Assembly: GCA_031548835.1 (NCBI GenBank)
Contig: JAVBQS010000054.1
Location: forward strand, 1 to 15,290
DNA length: 15,290 nucleotides
Source of the DNA: WQTU01 sp031548835
GTDB lineage: Bacteria > Spirochaetota > Spirochaetia > CADAEX01
Reading direction: 5' to 3'
Position numbers and translations under genes: made by a program. A model generated the notes under the pieces. It was not told the origin of the DNA. It was given only the letters and a program-made list of their open reading frames with translations, and made no database searches. This document shows, piece after piece, positions 1-6,227 of the stretch (position 1 is its first letter; each line of letters starts with the position of its first letter).

Positions 1-2
1 TT

Positions 3-572
3 ACTCTTGTGGGAGCAACAACAAAATCAGGAAATGTATCAAGCCCTCTATACAGCAGATTTGGTATAAATATAAGAATGAATCTTTATGATCAGAAAGA
101 TATAATCAATATATTAAGACGTTCTTCAAAAATTCTTGACATACCATGCGAAGAAAATGCGATAAAACTGCTTTCAACATGCTGCAGGGGAACTCCAAGA
201 GTTGCAAACAGGCTGCTGCGCCGAGTAAGAGATTTTGCACAAATTAAGGGAGACGGAATTGTAAGCGAAAATATTGTAAAATACAGCCTTGGAAAACTTA
301 ATATAGATCAGCTGGGACTTGAAGCATGCGACAGGCAGATACTTGATGTAATTATAAATAAATATTCTGGAGGGCCTGTCGGAGCAGAAACTATTGCAAT
401 TTCTGTAGGCGAAACTGTAGAAACACTTGAAGATTTTTATGAGCCTTATCTTATACAAATAGGAATGATAAAACGCACTCCCAGGGGAAGAGTTGCAACC
501 CAGTTTGCATATGACCATCTTAAAATAGTTAAAAAAGAAGATAATATTGAAAACCAGCGACTTCTATTTTAA
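3..572 (+). CDS. ruvB: Holliday junction branch migration ATPase RuvB, C-terminal part (5' end outside window)
   Basis: RuvB is the hexameric AAA+ motor that, with RuvA, drives branch migration of Holliday junctions for RuvC cleavage. The window opens inside the ATPase domain: the frame begins T-L-V-G-A-T-T, the family's sensor-1 strand, followed by SPLYSRFGI with the arginine-finger region. The small lid domain has GTPRVANRLLRRVRDFA, and the C-terminal winged helix has GGPVG and PYLIQIGMIKRTPRGR, all family hallmarks. It ends normally in ...RLLF. A GTG at 9 is an internal valine, not a start; the real start and the Walker A and B motifs lie upstream of the window. The 3' end overlaps queA by 26 nt, the usual ruvB-queA neighbourhood, so the two are probably cotranscribed. 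Confidence 0.97.
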   Translation, partial: TLVGATTKSGNVSSPLYSRFGINIRMNLYDQKDIINILRRSSKILDIPCEENAIKLLSTCCRGTPRVANRLLRRVRDFAQIKGDGIVSENIVKYSLGKLNIDQLGLEACDRQILDVIINKYSGGPVGAETIAISVGETVETLEDFYEPYLIQIGMIKRTPRGRVATQFAYDHLKIVKKEDNIENQRLLF

Positions 573-1527
573 CCTGCCTGAAGAGTTAATAGCACAATTT
601 CCTACTGAAAAACGGGGCGAAAGCAGGCTCCTTGTTTTAAAAAAAGATAGCGGAGAAATTATCCATTCATCAGTAAAAGATTTATCCAGCTTTATTGATA
701 GAGATACAGTTATTGTCTTTAACAATACAAAAGTCCGCAAAGCAAGACTTTTTGGAATATCAGAAACAGGGGGAAAAACAGAATTCCTGCTTCTTGAAAA
801 ACTGGATGGTAATAAGTGGAATGCGATAAGCAGTAAATTAAAAAAGCAGAAGCCTGGCAAAACTTTTACTTTTCCGGAAAATCTGACAGGCATTGTAACT
901 GAAAAAGATGAAAAAGGCATGACAATCGAGTTTGATATTGCCATAGATGATACATATCTTGAAAAATATGGCCATATACCTCTTCCTCCATATATTAAAA
1001 GAACTGATATAAAATCTGACAGCGAAAGATACCAGACAATCTATTCTGAAAAAACAGGTTCTGCAGCTGCGCCTACAGCAGGGCTTCACTTTACAGAAGA
1101 AATTCTTGAAAATCTGAGGGCTAAAGGAATTAAGACAGCTTTTATAACACTCCATGTCGGAATGGGAACTTTTAAACCAATTCATTCAGAAACAGTTGAA
1201 GAACATATTATGCATGAAGAAAGCTATGAAATAAGCGAAGAAACAGCTGAAATAATTAACAAGGCAAAGAATAGCGGTAAAAAAATATTGGCTGTTGGAA
1301 CAACTACATTAAGAGCTCTTGAATCTTCAGCTTCTGTTAATAATGAAATAGTTTCTGGAAAAGGAAAAACATCTATTTTTATCTATCCAGGGTATAAATT
1401 TAAAATTGTAGGCCAGTTATTTACAAATTTTCATACTCCTGATTCAACTTTGATACTACTTGTTTCAGCATTTGCAGGGATTTCAAAAATAAAAGAGAGT
1501 TACAGGGAAGCAATTGATAAAAAATAA
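547..1527 (+). CDS. queA: S-adenosylmethionine:tRNA ribosyltransferase-isomerase QueA, ends early at an in-frame TAA
   Basis: QueA transfers and isomerises the ribosyl moiety of S-adenosylmethionine onto preQ1-tRNA, giving epoxyqueuosine in the tRNA wobble base. Diagnostic segments are the N-terminal SDFYFNLPEELIAQFP, GSAAAPTAGLHFT (171-183), HVGMGTFKPI (203-212), TTTLRALES (252-260) and LFTNFHTPDSTLILLVSAFAG (291-311). The start is a TTG inside ruvB (26-nt overlap) and gives the expected N-terminus. The protein is 326 residues; I recall family members nearer 340-350. The missing piece is visible: after TAA 1525-1527 the same frame reads RFFSYVDAMLIL and stops at 1564-1566. This matches the conserved YRFFSYGDAMLI tail with the tyrosine codon changed to TAA and glycine to valine. 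The listed CDS may therefore be a recent nonsense allele with reduced or no activity, or a base error. Confidence 0.93.
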   Translation: MKTSDFYFNLPEELIAQFPTEKRGESRLLVLKKDSGEIIHSSVKDLSSFIDRDTVIVFNNTKVRKARLFGISETGGKTEFLLLEKLDGNKWNAISSKLKKQKPGKTFTFPENLTGIVTEKDEKGMTIEFDIAIDDTYLEKYGHIPLPPYIKRTDIKSDSERYQTIYSEKTGSAAAPTAGLHFTEEILENLRAKGIKTAFITLHVGMGTFKPIHSETVEEHIMHEESYEISEETAEIINKAKNSGKKILAVGTTTLRALESSASVNNEIVSGKGKTSIFIYPGYKFKIVGQLFTNFHTPDSTLILLVSAFAGISKIKESYREAIDKK

Positions 1528-1606
1528 AGATTTTTCTCCTATGTAGATGCTATGCTTATTTTATAACAAGCTTATTTTTGTAAATTCTGATTAATAATAA
1601 TCATTA

Positions 1607-1632
1607 TGTTTTAATTTATATATATTAAAACA
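1607..1632. repeat. AT-rich inverted repeat in the queA/divIC gap, possible weak terminator
   Basis: The 9-bp arms TGTTTTAAT (1607-1615) and ATTAAAACA (1624-1632) are perfectly complementary around an 8-nt loop. A run of seven T follows at 1642-1648, about nine bases after the stem. The stem has only one G-C pair, so it would be weak as an intrinsic terminator; it could equally be a protein-binding site or chance in AT-rich DNA. It lies between ruvB-queA and the next unit, where termination would be expected. The rest of the 1567-1699 gap shows nothing clear apart from the possible promoter at 1652-1680. Confidence 0.3.
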
Positions 1633-1651
1633 GATTTTGAGTTTTTTTATA

Positions 1652-1680
1652 TTGAGTAACTATTTAGAATAAGGTAAAAA
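1652..1680 (+). promoter_or_regulatory. Possible sigma-70-like promoter for the 1700-4707 unit
   Basis: TTGAGT (1652-1657) and TAAAAA (1675-1680) are separated by 17 bp, four matches of six to each of TTGACA and TATAAT. They would place the transcript start roughly 13 nt before the ATG at 1700. This is weak in such AT-rich sequence and is offered only as the best candidate in the gap. Confidence 0.28.
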
Positions 1681-1699
1681 ACGCCGTAATATAGAATAT

Positions 1700-2206
1700 A
1701 TGAATTTTGTGTCCCGTATTTTTGCAACAGTATATATATTTATAGTTGTATATCTCTCGCTATCATTTATTTACGGGAAGACAGGCCTATTATCAACAAG
1801 AGATCTTTCCTTATATAAAGAAAAAGTTTATTCAAATATTACAGAACTTAGAAAAATAAATACTGAACTTAGCAAAAAACTCCAGCCTCTAAATACAATG
1901 GAAAAAATAAAACTTAAAGCAAGAGAAATGGGATATATTGCTAAAGATGAAAAAAAAATATTTCTGGCAGGGCTTGAAAAACCAGATGTATACCATTCTC
2001 TTGGTAATATAATTTATGCAGATAACTATTCAGGCAAAGATAACAGCCAGTTTATAAGAGCAATGAGTTTTATTTTTTCATTGTTATTTTACATTCTTTC
2101 CAGTATATTATTACCTGTAAAAAATGGTAATAAAAAAATCAGACAATATAATAAACAAAATTACGGAGAAGCTGAAAAACAACGGTATTATAATAATGCC
2201 GTGTGA
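1700..2206 (+). CDS. DivIC/FtsB-family septum formation initiator-like membrane protein
   Basis: This 168-residue protein starts with a short cytoplasmic end and a membrane helix (about 5-26). A charged, probably coiled-coil stretch follows (about 36-65), then a signature-like block, IKLKAREMGYIAKDEK (70-85), resembling the post-coil segment of DivIC/FtsB proteins. Those are bitopic divisome proteins that bridge FtsL and FtsQ/DivIB and help activate septal peptidoglycan synthesis. Unlike the minimal family it has a second hydrophobic segment (about 121-140) and a basic, polar tail. The last 27 codons overlap tsaC in another frame and look low-complexity (KNGNKKIRQYNKQN), so the tail may be unconstrained. 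No strong ribosome binding site precedes the ATG. The family call rests on topology plus the AREMGYI motif, not on an alignment. Confidence 0.65.
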   Translation: MNFVSRIFATVYIFIVVYLSLSFIYGKTGLLSTRDLSLYKEKVYSNITELRKINTELSKKLQPLNTMEKIKLKAREMGYIAKDEKKIFLAGLEKPDVYHSLGNIIYADNYSGKDNSQFIRAMSFIFSLLFYILSSILLPVKNGNKKIRQYNKQNYGEAEKQRYYNNAV

Positions 2207-2690
2207 TACTATCTATGGCTTTGTTTGCAGCACGGCAGAAGCAGAAGAAAAAATAGCAAAAATAAAAGGAAGAGAAAAGAACAAACCTTTTATAAAACTT
2301 ATCAGTTCTCAGGAAAAACTGCAAACTCTAACACCGGATAAAATCGAAAGCAGAATATTATCTCTTTGGCCAGCTCCTCTTACTTTAATTGTTAATTCTT
2401 TAACAGGAGGGACTATTGCATTAAGAGTTCCCGAAGATGATTTTATGATTAAAATCTTAAATAATATTGATGCTCCTCTTGTTTCAACAAGCGTTAATAA
2501 AAGCGGCATGCCATCCATAAATAAGATTGGTGAAATAGTTGAAAATTTTGAAAATTTTGTTGATATTATTATAGATGGCGGAGATCTTGAAAATCCTGTG
2601 CCATCAACAATTCTTGATGTAAGTAAGCATCCTTATAAAATAGTAAGACAGGGAAAGTCAGTTATTCCTGAAGAATATTTAATCAATTAG
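2124..2690 (+). CDS. tsaC: Threonylcarbamoyl-AMP synthase (Sua5/YrdC/TsaC family)
   Basis: TsaC makes L-threonylcarbamoyladenylate from threonine, bicarbonate and ATP, the first step of the universal tRNA t6A37 modification. The family blocks are clear: GIIIMPCDTIYGF near residue 20, IKGREKNKPF, LWPAPLTLIV, IALRVPEDD, LVSTSVNKSG, and PSTILDV near the end. At 188 residues it is the short TsaC form without the Sua5 C-terminal domain. The ATG at 2124 lies 83 nt inside the upstream septum-protein gene. It is kept because the helix before NNGIIIMP belongs to the fold and no other ATG, GTG or TTG lies between; the only alternative nearby is a CTG codon. No good ribosome binding site is visible, so translation may depend on coupling to the upstream gene. 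Confidence 0.93.
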   Translation: MVIKKSDNIINKITEKLKNNGIIIMPCDTIYGFVCSTAEAEEKIAKIKGREKNKPFIKLISSQEKLQTLTPDKIESRILSLWPAPLTLIVNSLTGGTIALRVPEDDFMIKILNNIDAPLVSTSVNKSGMPSINKIGEIVENFENFVDIIIDGGDLENPVPSTILDVSKHPYKIVRQGKSVIPEEYLIN

Positions 2691-2712
2691 ATAATTCAGG
2701 ATAAAATTAGCT

Positions 2713-3732
2713 ATGGAAATAGATAACAACGATAACGGAAAATTTTTATATTTTGATTTTTCAGATCTTTTACCTGATGATAATTTCTTTTATAACAGTT
2801 TTGCATCTCAATGTATGAATTTGGGGTATAGCAGGGTATTGGCAGATTGGGGAAGTTCTTTTCCTTGGAGTATAGATAAAAGGCTGGTTTTTCAGGAACA
2901 TCTTGATGAAAAAACTATTACAGCATTTGATACAAATATTAAAAATAAAAATTTTTGTATAATTCCGCTGTTTCCTTTTATAGGCGGAATGGAGTTTTTA
3001 TTATCATTTTTCTCTTATAAACATTTGAGGCTGGAGGGAAATTATAGCTCAATTGATCCTGAAGCTGCAGGAGCAGAATCTTTTCTTAAAGATATTATAG
3101 ATGATTATACAAGCATTTTTTCAAATACCAGGTATGCGGCTTTTAATCTTACAATGGCATATCTTCTTAACTCAAATAATATAAAAAAAGCTGTTTCACA
3201 AATAATATCTGATATTACAGATGAAAATAATTTTGAAGAAATTTTTTTGGTTGGATATAGAGCCAGTTTAGAAGTTATAAATAATATTAAATATTTAATA
3301 AACAATGACAATATTAGAATTTTTATAATTGACAAAACAGAGACAGATTTTATTAAAAATAAAATAGAAACAGCAACCCCTTTTTTTTACATAGAAGATA
3401 AAAATAAAGAAATAATATATAAATATGAAAAAGAATTAAAAAAAGCATGGGATATAATTATATTTTTAAAAACAGTTTTAAATAAAACACAATATAAGCC
3501 ATGTTTATATTACAATATTTCAACTATTTTCAGTTACTACAAAGAACTTGTTGATATTTTTTCAAAAATCGGGAAAACTGTCACTATCATTAAAGAAGCG
3601 CTGGCAGGAAGGTTAAACAAAGGGAGTCTTGATAATTATTTTAATTCCAGGCTGGCTCTTATAAAAACTGAAATGATGAAAATCAATTGTGATATTGAAA
3701 ACATTAATTCAAGCCTTAAAGGGGAGGTTTAA
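2713..3732 (+). CDS. Uncharacterised 339-residue protein, distant resemblance to a GH20-type barrel
   Basis: I do not recognise this protein with confidence. It is soluble-looking, with no signal peptide or membrane helix, and very rich in Ile, Asn and Lys. The N-terminal third resembles the start of the beta-hexosaminidase (GH20) barrel: LGYSRVLADWGSSFPW (37-52), IIPLFPFIGGMEFLLSF (83-99) then KHLRLEG, and SIDPEAAGAESFLKDIIDDY (113-132). In true GH20 enzymes the next strand carries the catalytic Asp-Glu pair; here the corresponding stretch, RYAAFNLTMAY, has neither, so hydrolase activity is unlikely. The C-terminal half, predicted largely helical, matches nothing I know. The stop codon abuts the next gene's ATG with no gap, so it is surely cotranscribed with the dihydroorotate dehydrogenase-like gene. 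Confidence 0.8.
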   Translation: MEIDNNDNGKFLYFDFSDLLPDDNFFYNSFASQCMNLGYSRVLADWGSSFPWSIDKRLVFQEHLDEKTITAFDTNIKNKNFCIIPLFPFIGGMEFLLSFFSYKHLRLEGNYSSIDPEAAGAESFLKDIIDDYTSIFSNTRYAAFNLTMAYLLNSNNIKKAVSQIISDITDENNFEEIFLVGYRASLEVINNIKYLINNDNIRIFIIDKTETDFIKNKIETATPFFYIEDKNKEIIYKYEKELKKAWDIIIFLKTVLNKTQYKPCLYYNISTIFSYYKELVDIFSKIGKTVTIIKEALAGRLNKGSLDNYFNSRLALIKTEMMKINCDIENINSSLKGEV

Positions 3733-4707
3733 ATGAATCTTAAGACAAGATATTTGGGTCTTGAACTGAAAAATCCTATCATTGTTTCTAGCTCAAAACT
3801 TACAGGAAGTGTTGAAAAAATAGCAGATCTTGAGGAAAAGGGGGCAGGAGCTGTTATTCTTAAATCTATTTTTGAAGAACAGATATTACTGGATACCCAG
3901 AAAATGGTTGATAATATTGATACTTCAATGCATGCAGAAGCTTTTAATCTTTTTTCCGATTCCACAATCGGGCATTTTCTGGATGAATATATAAATTTAA
4001 TCAATAAAGCTGAAAAAAAAGTTTCCATACCTGTTATTCCAAGTATTAATTGCACAACAGCCGGCAACTGGATAGAGTATGCAAAAAGATTTGAAAAAGT
4101 AGGCGCTCCTGCTCTTGAATTAAATATTTTTATACAGCCCTATGATATAAAAAAGACATCGCAGGAATTTGAAGATACTTATATAAATATTTTGAAAAAA
4201 ATAAAAAAAGAGATCAATATTCCGGTTGCAATAAAAATAAGCAGTTTTTTTACAGGACTTGCAAATGTTGCAAAAAGATTTGCAGATGAAGGAGCAAATG
4301 CTCTTGTTCTTTTTAACAGATATTACAGAACAGATATTGATATAGATAAACTTAAAGTAATAAATGGCCCTATTATGAGTAACCATGAAGAACTTTTTAT
4401 ACCTCTCCAGTGGATTGCTCTTCTTGCAGGAAAAATAAAAACAGATATTTCAGCAACAACAGGAGTTCATTCAGGAAAAGATGTTATAAAACTTCTTCTT
4501 GCAGGAGCAACAACAGTTCAGCTATGTTCTGTTTTATATCAGAATGGAACAGGCTATATTACAGATATTTTAAAAGAACTTGAAAACTGGATGAAAGCGC
4601 ATAATTATAATTCAGTTGATGATTTCCGCGGCCTTATGAGCGAGGAAAACAGAGTAGATAATTATAAAAGAGTTCAGTTAATAAAAACAATTACAGGAAT
4701 TGAATGA
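3733..4707 (+). CDS. Dihydroorotate dehydrogenase-like flavoprotein (PRK07565 type)
   Basis: This 324-residue TIM-barrel protein belongs to the PyrD superfamily but matches the uncharacterised 'dihydroorotate dehydrogenase-like' subgroup. The sequence marks are YLGLELKNPIIVSSSKLTG (7-25), VILKSIFEEQ (41-50), ALELNIFIQPYD (127-138), IPVAIKIS with Lys168, LVLFNRYY, and TTGVHSGKDVIKLLLAGA (242-259). The last two resemble the FMN-phosphate loop regions. In PyrD the catalytic base (Cys in class 1A, Ser in 1B/2) sits just after the ELN-like strand; here that stretch reads IFIQPYD and lacks both. It is therefore probably not the pyrimidine-pathway enzyme, and its substrate is unknown. A strong GGGGAGG ribosome site (3721-3727) sits inside the upstream gene's last codons. 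Confidence 0.85.
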   Translation: MNLKTRYLGLELKNPIIVSSSKLTGSVEKIADLEEKGAGAVILKSIFEEQILLDTQKMVDNIDTSMHAEAFNLFSDSTIGHFLDEYINLINKAEKKVSIPVIPSINCTTAGNWIEYAKRFEKVGAPALELNIFIQPYDIKKTSQEFEDTYINILKKIKKEINIPVAIKISSFFTGLANVAKRFADEGANALVLFNRYYRTDIDIDKLKVINGPIMSNHEELFIPLQWIALLAGKIKTDISATTGVHSGKDVIKLLLAGATTVQLCSVLYQNGTGYITDILKELENWMKAHNYNSVDDFRGLMSEENRVDNYKRVQLIKTITGIE

Positions 4708-4727
4708 TCCCGGCCTGTGCCGGGATC
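4706..4727. repeat. GC-rich palindrome A at a convergent 3' junction (REP-like or terminator stem)
   Basis: GATCCCGGC and GCCGGGATC form a perfect 9-bp stem around the loop CTGT. It begins within the TGA stop codon of the plus-strand gene. It is strikingly GC-rich for this DNA. No T-run follows on the plus strand, so it is not a textbook intrinsic terminator. Its core (CCGGC ... GCCGG followed by ATCT) recurs at 14407-14430. Confidence 0.75.
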
Positions 4728-4743
4728 TCATGAGCCTTTCCCT

Positions 4744-4769
4744 GACATTCTGGCCTACGCCAGAATGTC
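4744..4769. repeat. GC-rich palindrome B, second stem of the same convergent gap
   Basis: GACATTCTGGC and GCCAGAATGTC form a perfect 11-bp stem around the loop CTAC, only 16 bases after palindrome A. The shared plan (GGC-CTnn-GCC centre, 4-nt loop) suggests both belong to one family of extragenic palindromes. They sit between converging genes, where they could block read-through in both directions. Confidence 0.75.
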
Positions 4770-4815
4770 GGAGCTGGAATTTATTAAAAGTATTTTTTAC
4801 TACTCATTAACCAAG

Positions 4816-5259
4816 TCATAATATTTTACTTAAATAAACCATATCCACAAGCTGAATACTGTTTTCAAAAATTGGGCGGTCATAGTTATCTATAAAAAAG
4901 TCTTTTATTCTATGAGAAATTTTAAAACCATTTTTCTCGTAAAATTGTTTTATTATTGGACTGTCGCCTGTTCCCACAATCATTGTTTTGTATTTATTTT
5001 TGTAATATGAAAATATGTAATGAAGCAGTTTGCTTCCATAGCCACTACCATGCCATTTTTTATATGTGGCAATATTTTTAAGCTCACATATATCATTGCT
5101 TTCTTGCGTAACTACACAAACACTTTTCAACTCATCATCATATAGAGCAAAAAGTTCGCCTTGTTCTAAATATTTATCTATCATTGATTCTTGTTCATCA
5201 CCTAATAAGAGTAAATCTAAAAATTGTTTTTTATTTTCCCTAATAATTATTATATCCAA
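4816..5259 (-). CDS. GNAT-family N-acetyltransferase
   Basis: This is a 147-residue single-domain GNAT protein, expected to move an acetyl group from acetyl-CoA to an amine; the substrate cannot be read from sequence. Motif A, the CoA pyrophosphate loop, is KNIATYKKWHGSGYGSKLL (61-79), with GSGYG fitting the Q/R-x-x-G-x-G/A consensus. Motif B is QFYEKNGFK (105-113), and the tail has IFENSIQLVDMVYLSK, typical of a small group of Firmicute-like GNATs. The start is TTG, since an in-frame TGA lies three codons upstream. A short GGAT(GA) upstream could act as ribosome site. It runs in the same direction as rsmE with a 97-nt gap and is probably transcribed with it or from its own promoter there. 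Confidence 0.88.
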   Translation of the reverse strand: MDIIIIRENKKQFLDLLLLGDEQESMIDKYLEQGELFALYDDELKSVCVVTQESNDICELKNIATYKKWHGSGYGSKLLHYIFSYYKNKYKTMIVGTGDSPIIKQFYEKNGFKISHRIKDFFIDNYDRPIFENSIQLVDMVYLSKIL

Positions 5260-5356
5260 AATAGATCATCCAATCTTTTATTACTAGCAAAATAAATGCT
5301 GATCCCGATTTTCATCATCATCCCCATAAAAATCAGTATTTACATCATTATATCCT

Positions 5357-6127
5357 CTATAAACAGCCTAGTTTGCTTAATATTACAGACAACCCTGCAA
5401 TAGCTGCTGTTTCTGTTTTTAATACCCGTTTTCCAAGGCTATATAATTTAAACCCATGATTTTTAAGTAAAACTCTTTCCCTGCTGCTAAAACCGCGTTC
5501 TCCGCCAACTGCAAGTATAATTTCAGTAATTTTGTTTACAGAATAATTATTTTCTAGATTATTTTGAGCAATCAATTGATCTTTGGAATATTCAAGCGAA
5601 GTAAGCGGTTTTTCTGCTTCATAATTATCAAGAGCTGCTCTTATACTGTTTTCAGGAAGAGCTTTAAGACATTCATCAAGATTTGAAAATAAAAACAGGT
5701 CGGGAATATCACAGGCACAAGCCTGGCATGCTCCTTCTATCAAATATTCTTTATAGTTATCCTCTTTCCATAAATTACTATCAAAATATGATTTTTCACT
5801 TTTATCAAAAAGAGAGAGATAAATAGCTGAAACTCCCAATGTTGTACAGTTTTTAAGTATTTTTTTTGCATCAATAGGGCGGGTTATTGATGTAAGAAGC
5901 GAAACAGGATTTTTCTCAAACTTTTTCCCATCATATTGAAAAGTAAAATAGAGGTATTTATTATCAATTTTATCTATTTTTGCTTTGCCTGTCCCTTTAT
6001 TTATTATTCCTGCAAAAAAAGAGTCTCCTTTATTAAATTTTAAAATATTAATAATATGTTTTGCTCTATAATCATCAATTTTTAAGGGAAGATGAATTTC
6101 TTCCTGGCTAAAAAGTACTATATTCAT
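5357..6127 (-). CDS. rsmE: 16S rRNA (uracil1498-N3)-methyltransferase RsmE
   Basis: RsmE methylates N3 of U1498 in 16S rRNA using S-adenosylmethionine and has the SPOUT knotted fold. The 256-residue length fits the family. An N-terminal PUA-like part includes DDYRAKHIINILKFNKGD (18-35). The knot region is clear: EIILAVGGERGFSSRE (202-217), then LGKRVLKTETAAIAG (231-245), corresponding to the family's G-P-E-G-G and LG-x-R-x-LR-x-ETA motifs. The segment normally reading E-Q-S/C-x-R before the knot is degenerate here (EGACQACACDIP, 131-142), with the arginine missing. The start is ATG at 6127; the ribosome site is poor (only TTTTTAATACAAAA upstream). A 7-bp palindrome lies 14 nt before the start. 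The substrate call is by homology. Confidence 0.93.
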   Translation of the reverse strand: MNIVLFSQEEIHLPLKIDDYRAKHIINILKFNKGDSFFAGIINKGTGKAKIDKIDNKYLYFTFQYDGKKFEKNPVSLLTSITRPIDAKKILKNCTTLGVSAIYLSLFDKSEKSYFDSNLWKEDNYKEYLIEGACQACACDIPDLFLFSNLDECLKALPENSIRAALDNYEAEKPLTSLEYSKDQLIAQNNLENNYSVNKITEIILAVGGERGFSSRERVLLKNHGFKLYSLGKRVLKTETAAIAGLSVILSKLGCL

Positions 6128-6141
6128 TTTTTGTATTAAAA

Positions 6142-6158
6142 ACTTATCTGCGATAAGT
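6142..6158 (-). promoter_or_regulatory. Short hairpin or operator just upstream of rsmE
   Basis: ACTTATC and GATAAGT are perfectly complementary around a 3-nt loop. Read on the minus strand, the stem runs straight into TTTTT, then the rsmE ATG 14 nt later. It could stop transcripts arriving from the amidohydrolase, serve as an operator, or structure the rsmE leader; the sequence alone does not decide. Confidence 0.4.
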
Positions 6159-6190
6159 GTAAAGCCTTTTCTCTATTTTTAAAGAAGCAT

Positions 6191-6218
6191 TTTACCCCGA
6201 TAATCTCATCGGGGTAAA
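6191..6218 (-). terminator. Hairpin after the amidohydrolase gene, likely intrinsic terminator
   Basis: TTTACCCCGAT and ATCGGGGTAAA form a perfect 11-bp stem around a 6-nt loop, starting 9 nt after the amidohydrolase stop on the minus strand. The bases after the stem on that strand (ATGCTTCTTT) are only moderately T-rich. Position and stem strength favour a terminator at the left edge of the cassette. Confidence 0.6.
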
Positions 6219-6227
6219 GCAATCAAT

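Noticed and set aside
1555..1582. GCTTATTTT direct repeat after queA as a possible attachment site
   Set aside because: Too short and AT-rich; part of it is the former queA C-terminal coding sequence.
5250..5327. Small minus-strand frame of 25 codons upstream of the GNAT gene
   Set aside because: No convincing ribosome site, low-complexity start (ATG repeats), and it overlaps the GNAT start in another frame.
5260..5356. Acidic open stretch between rsmE and the GNAT gene on the minus strand (YGDDDENRDQHLF)
   Set aside because: It has no start codon and matches nothing recognised; likely chance or an unidentifiable remnant.
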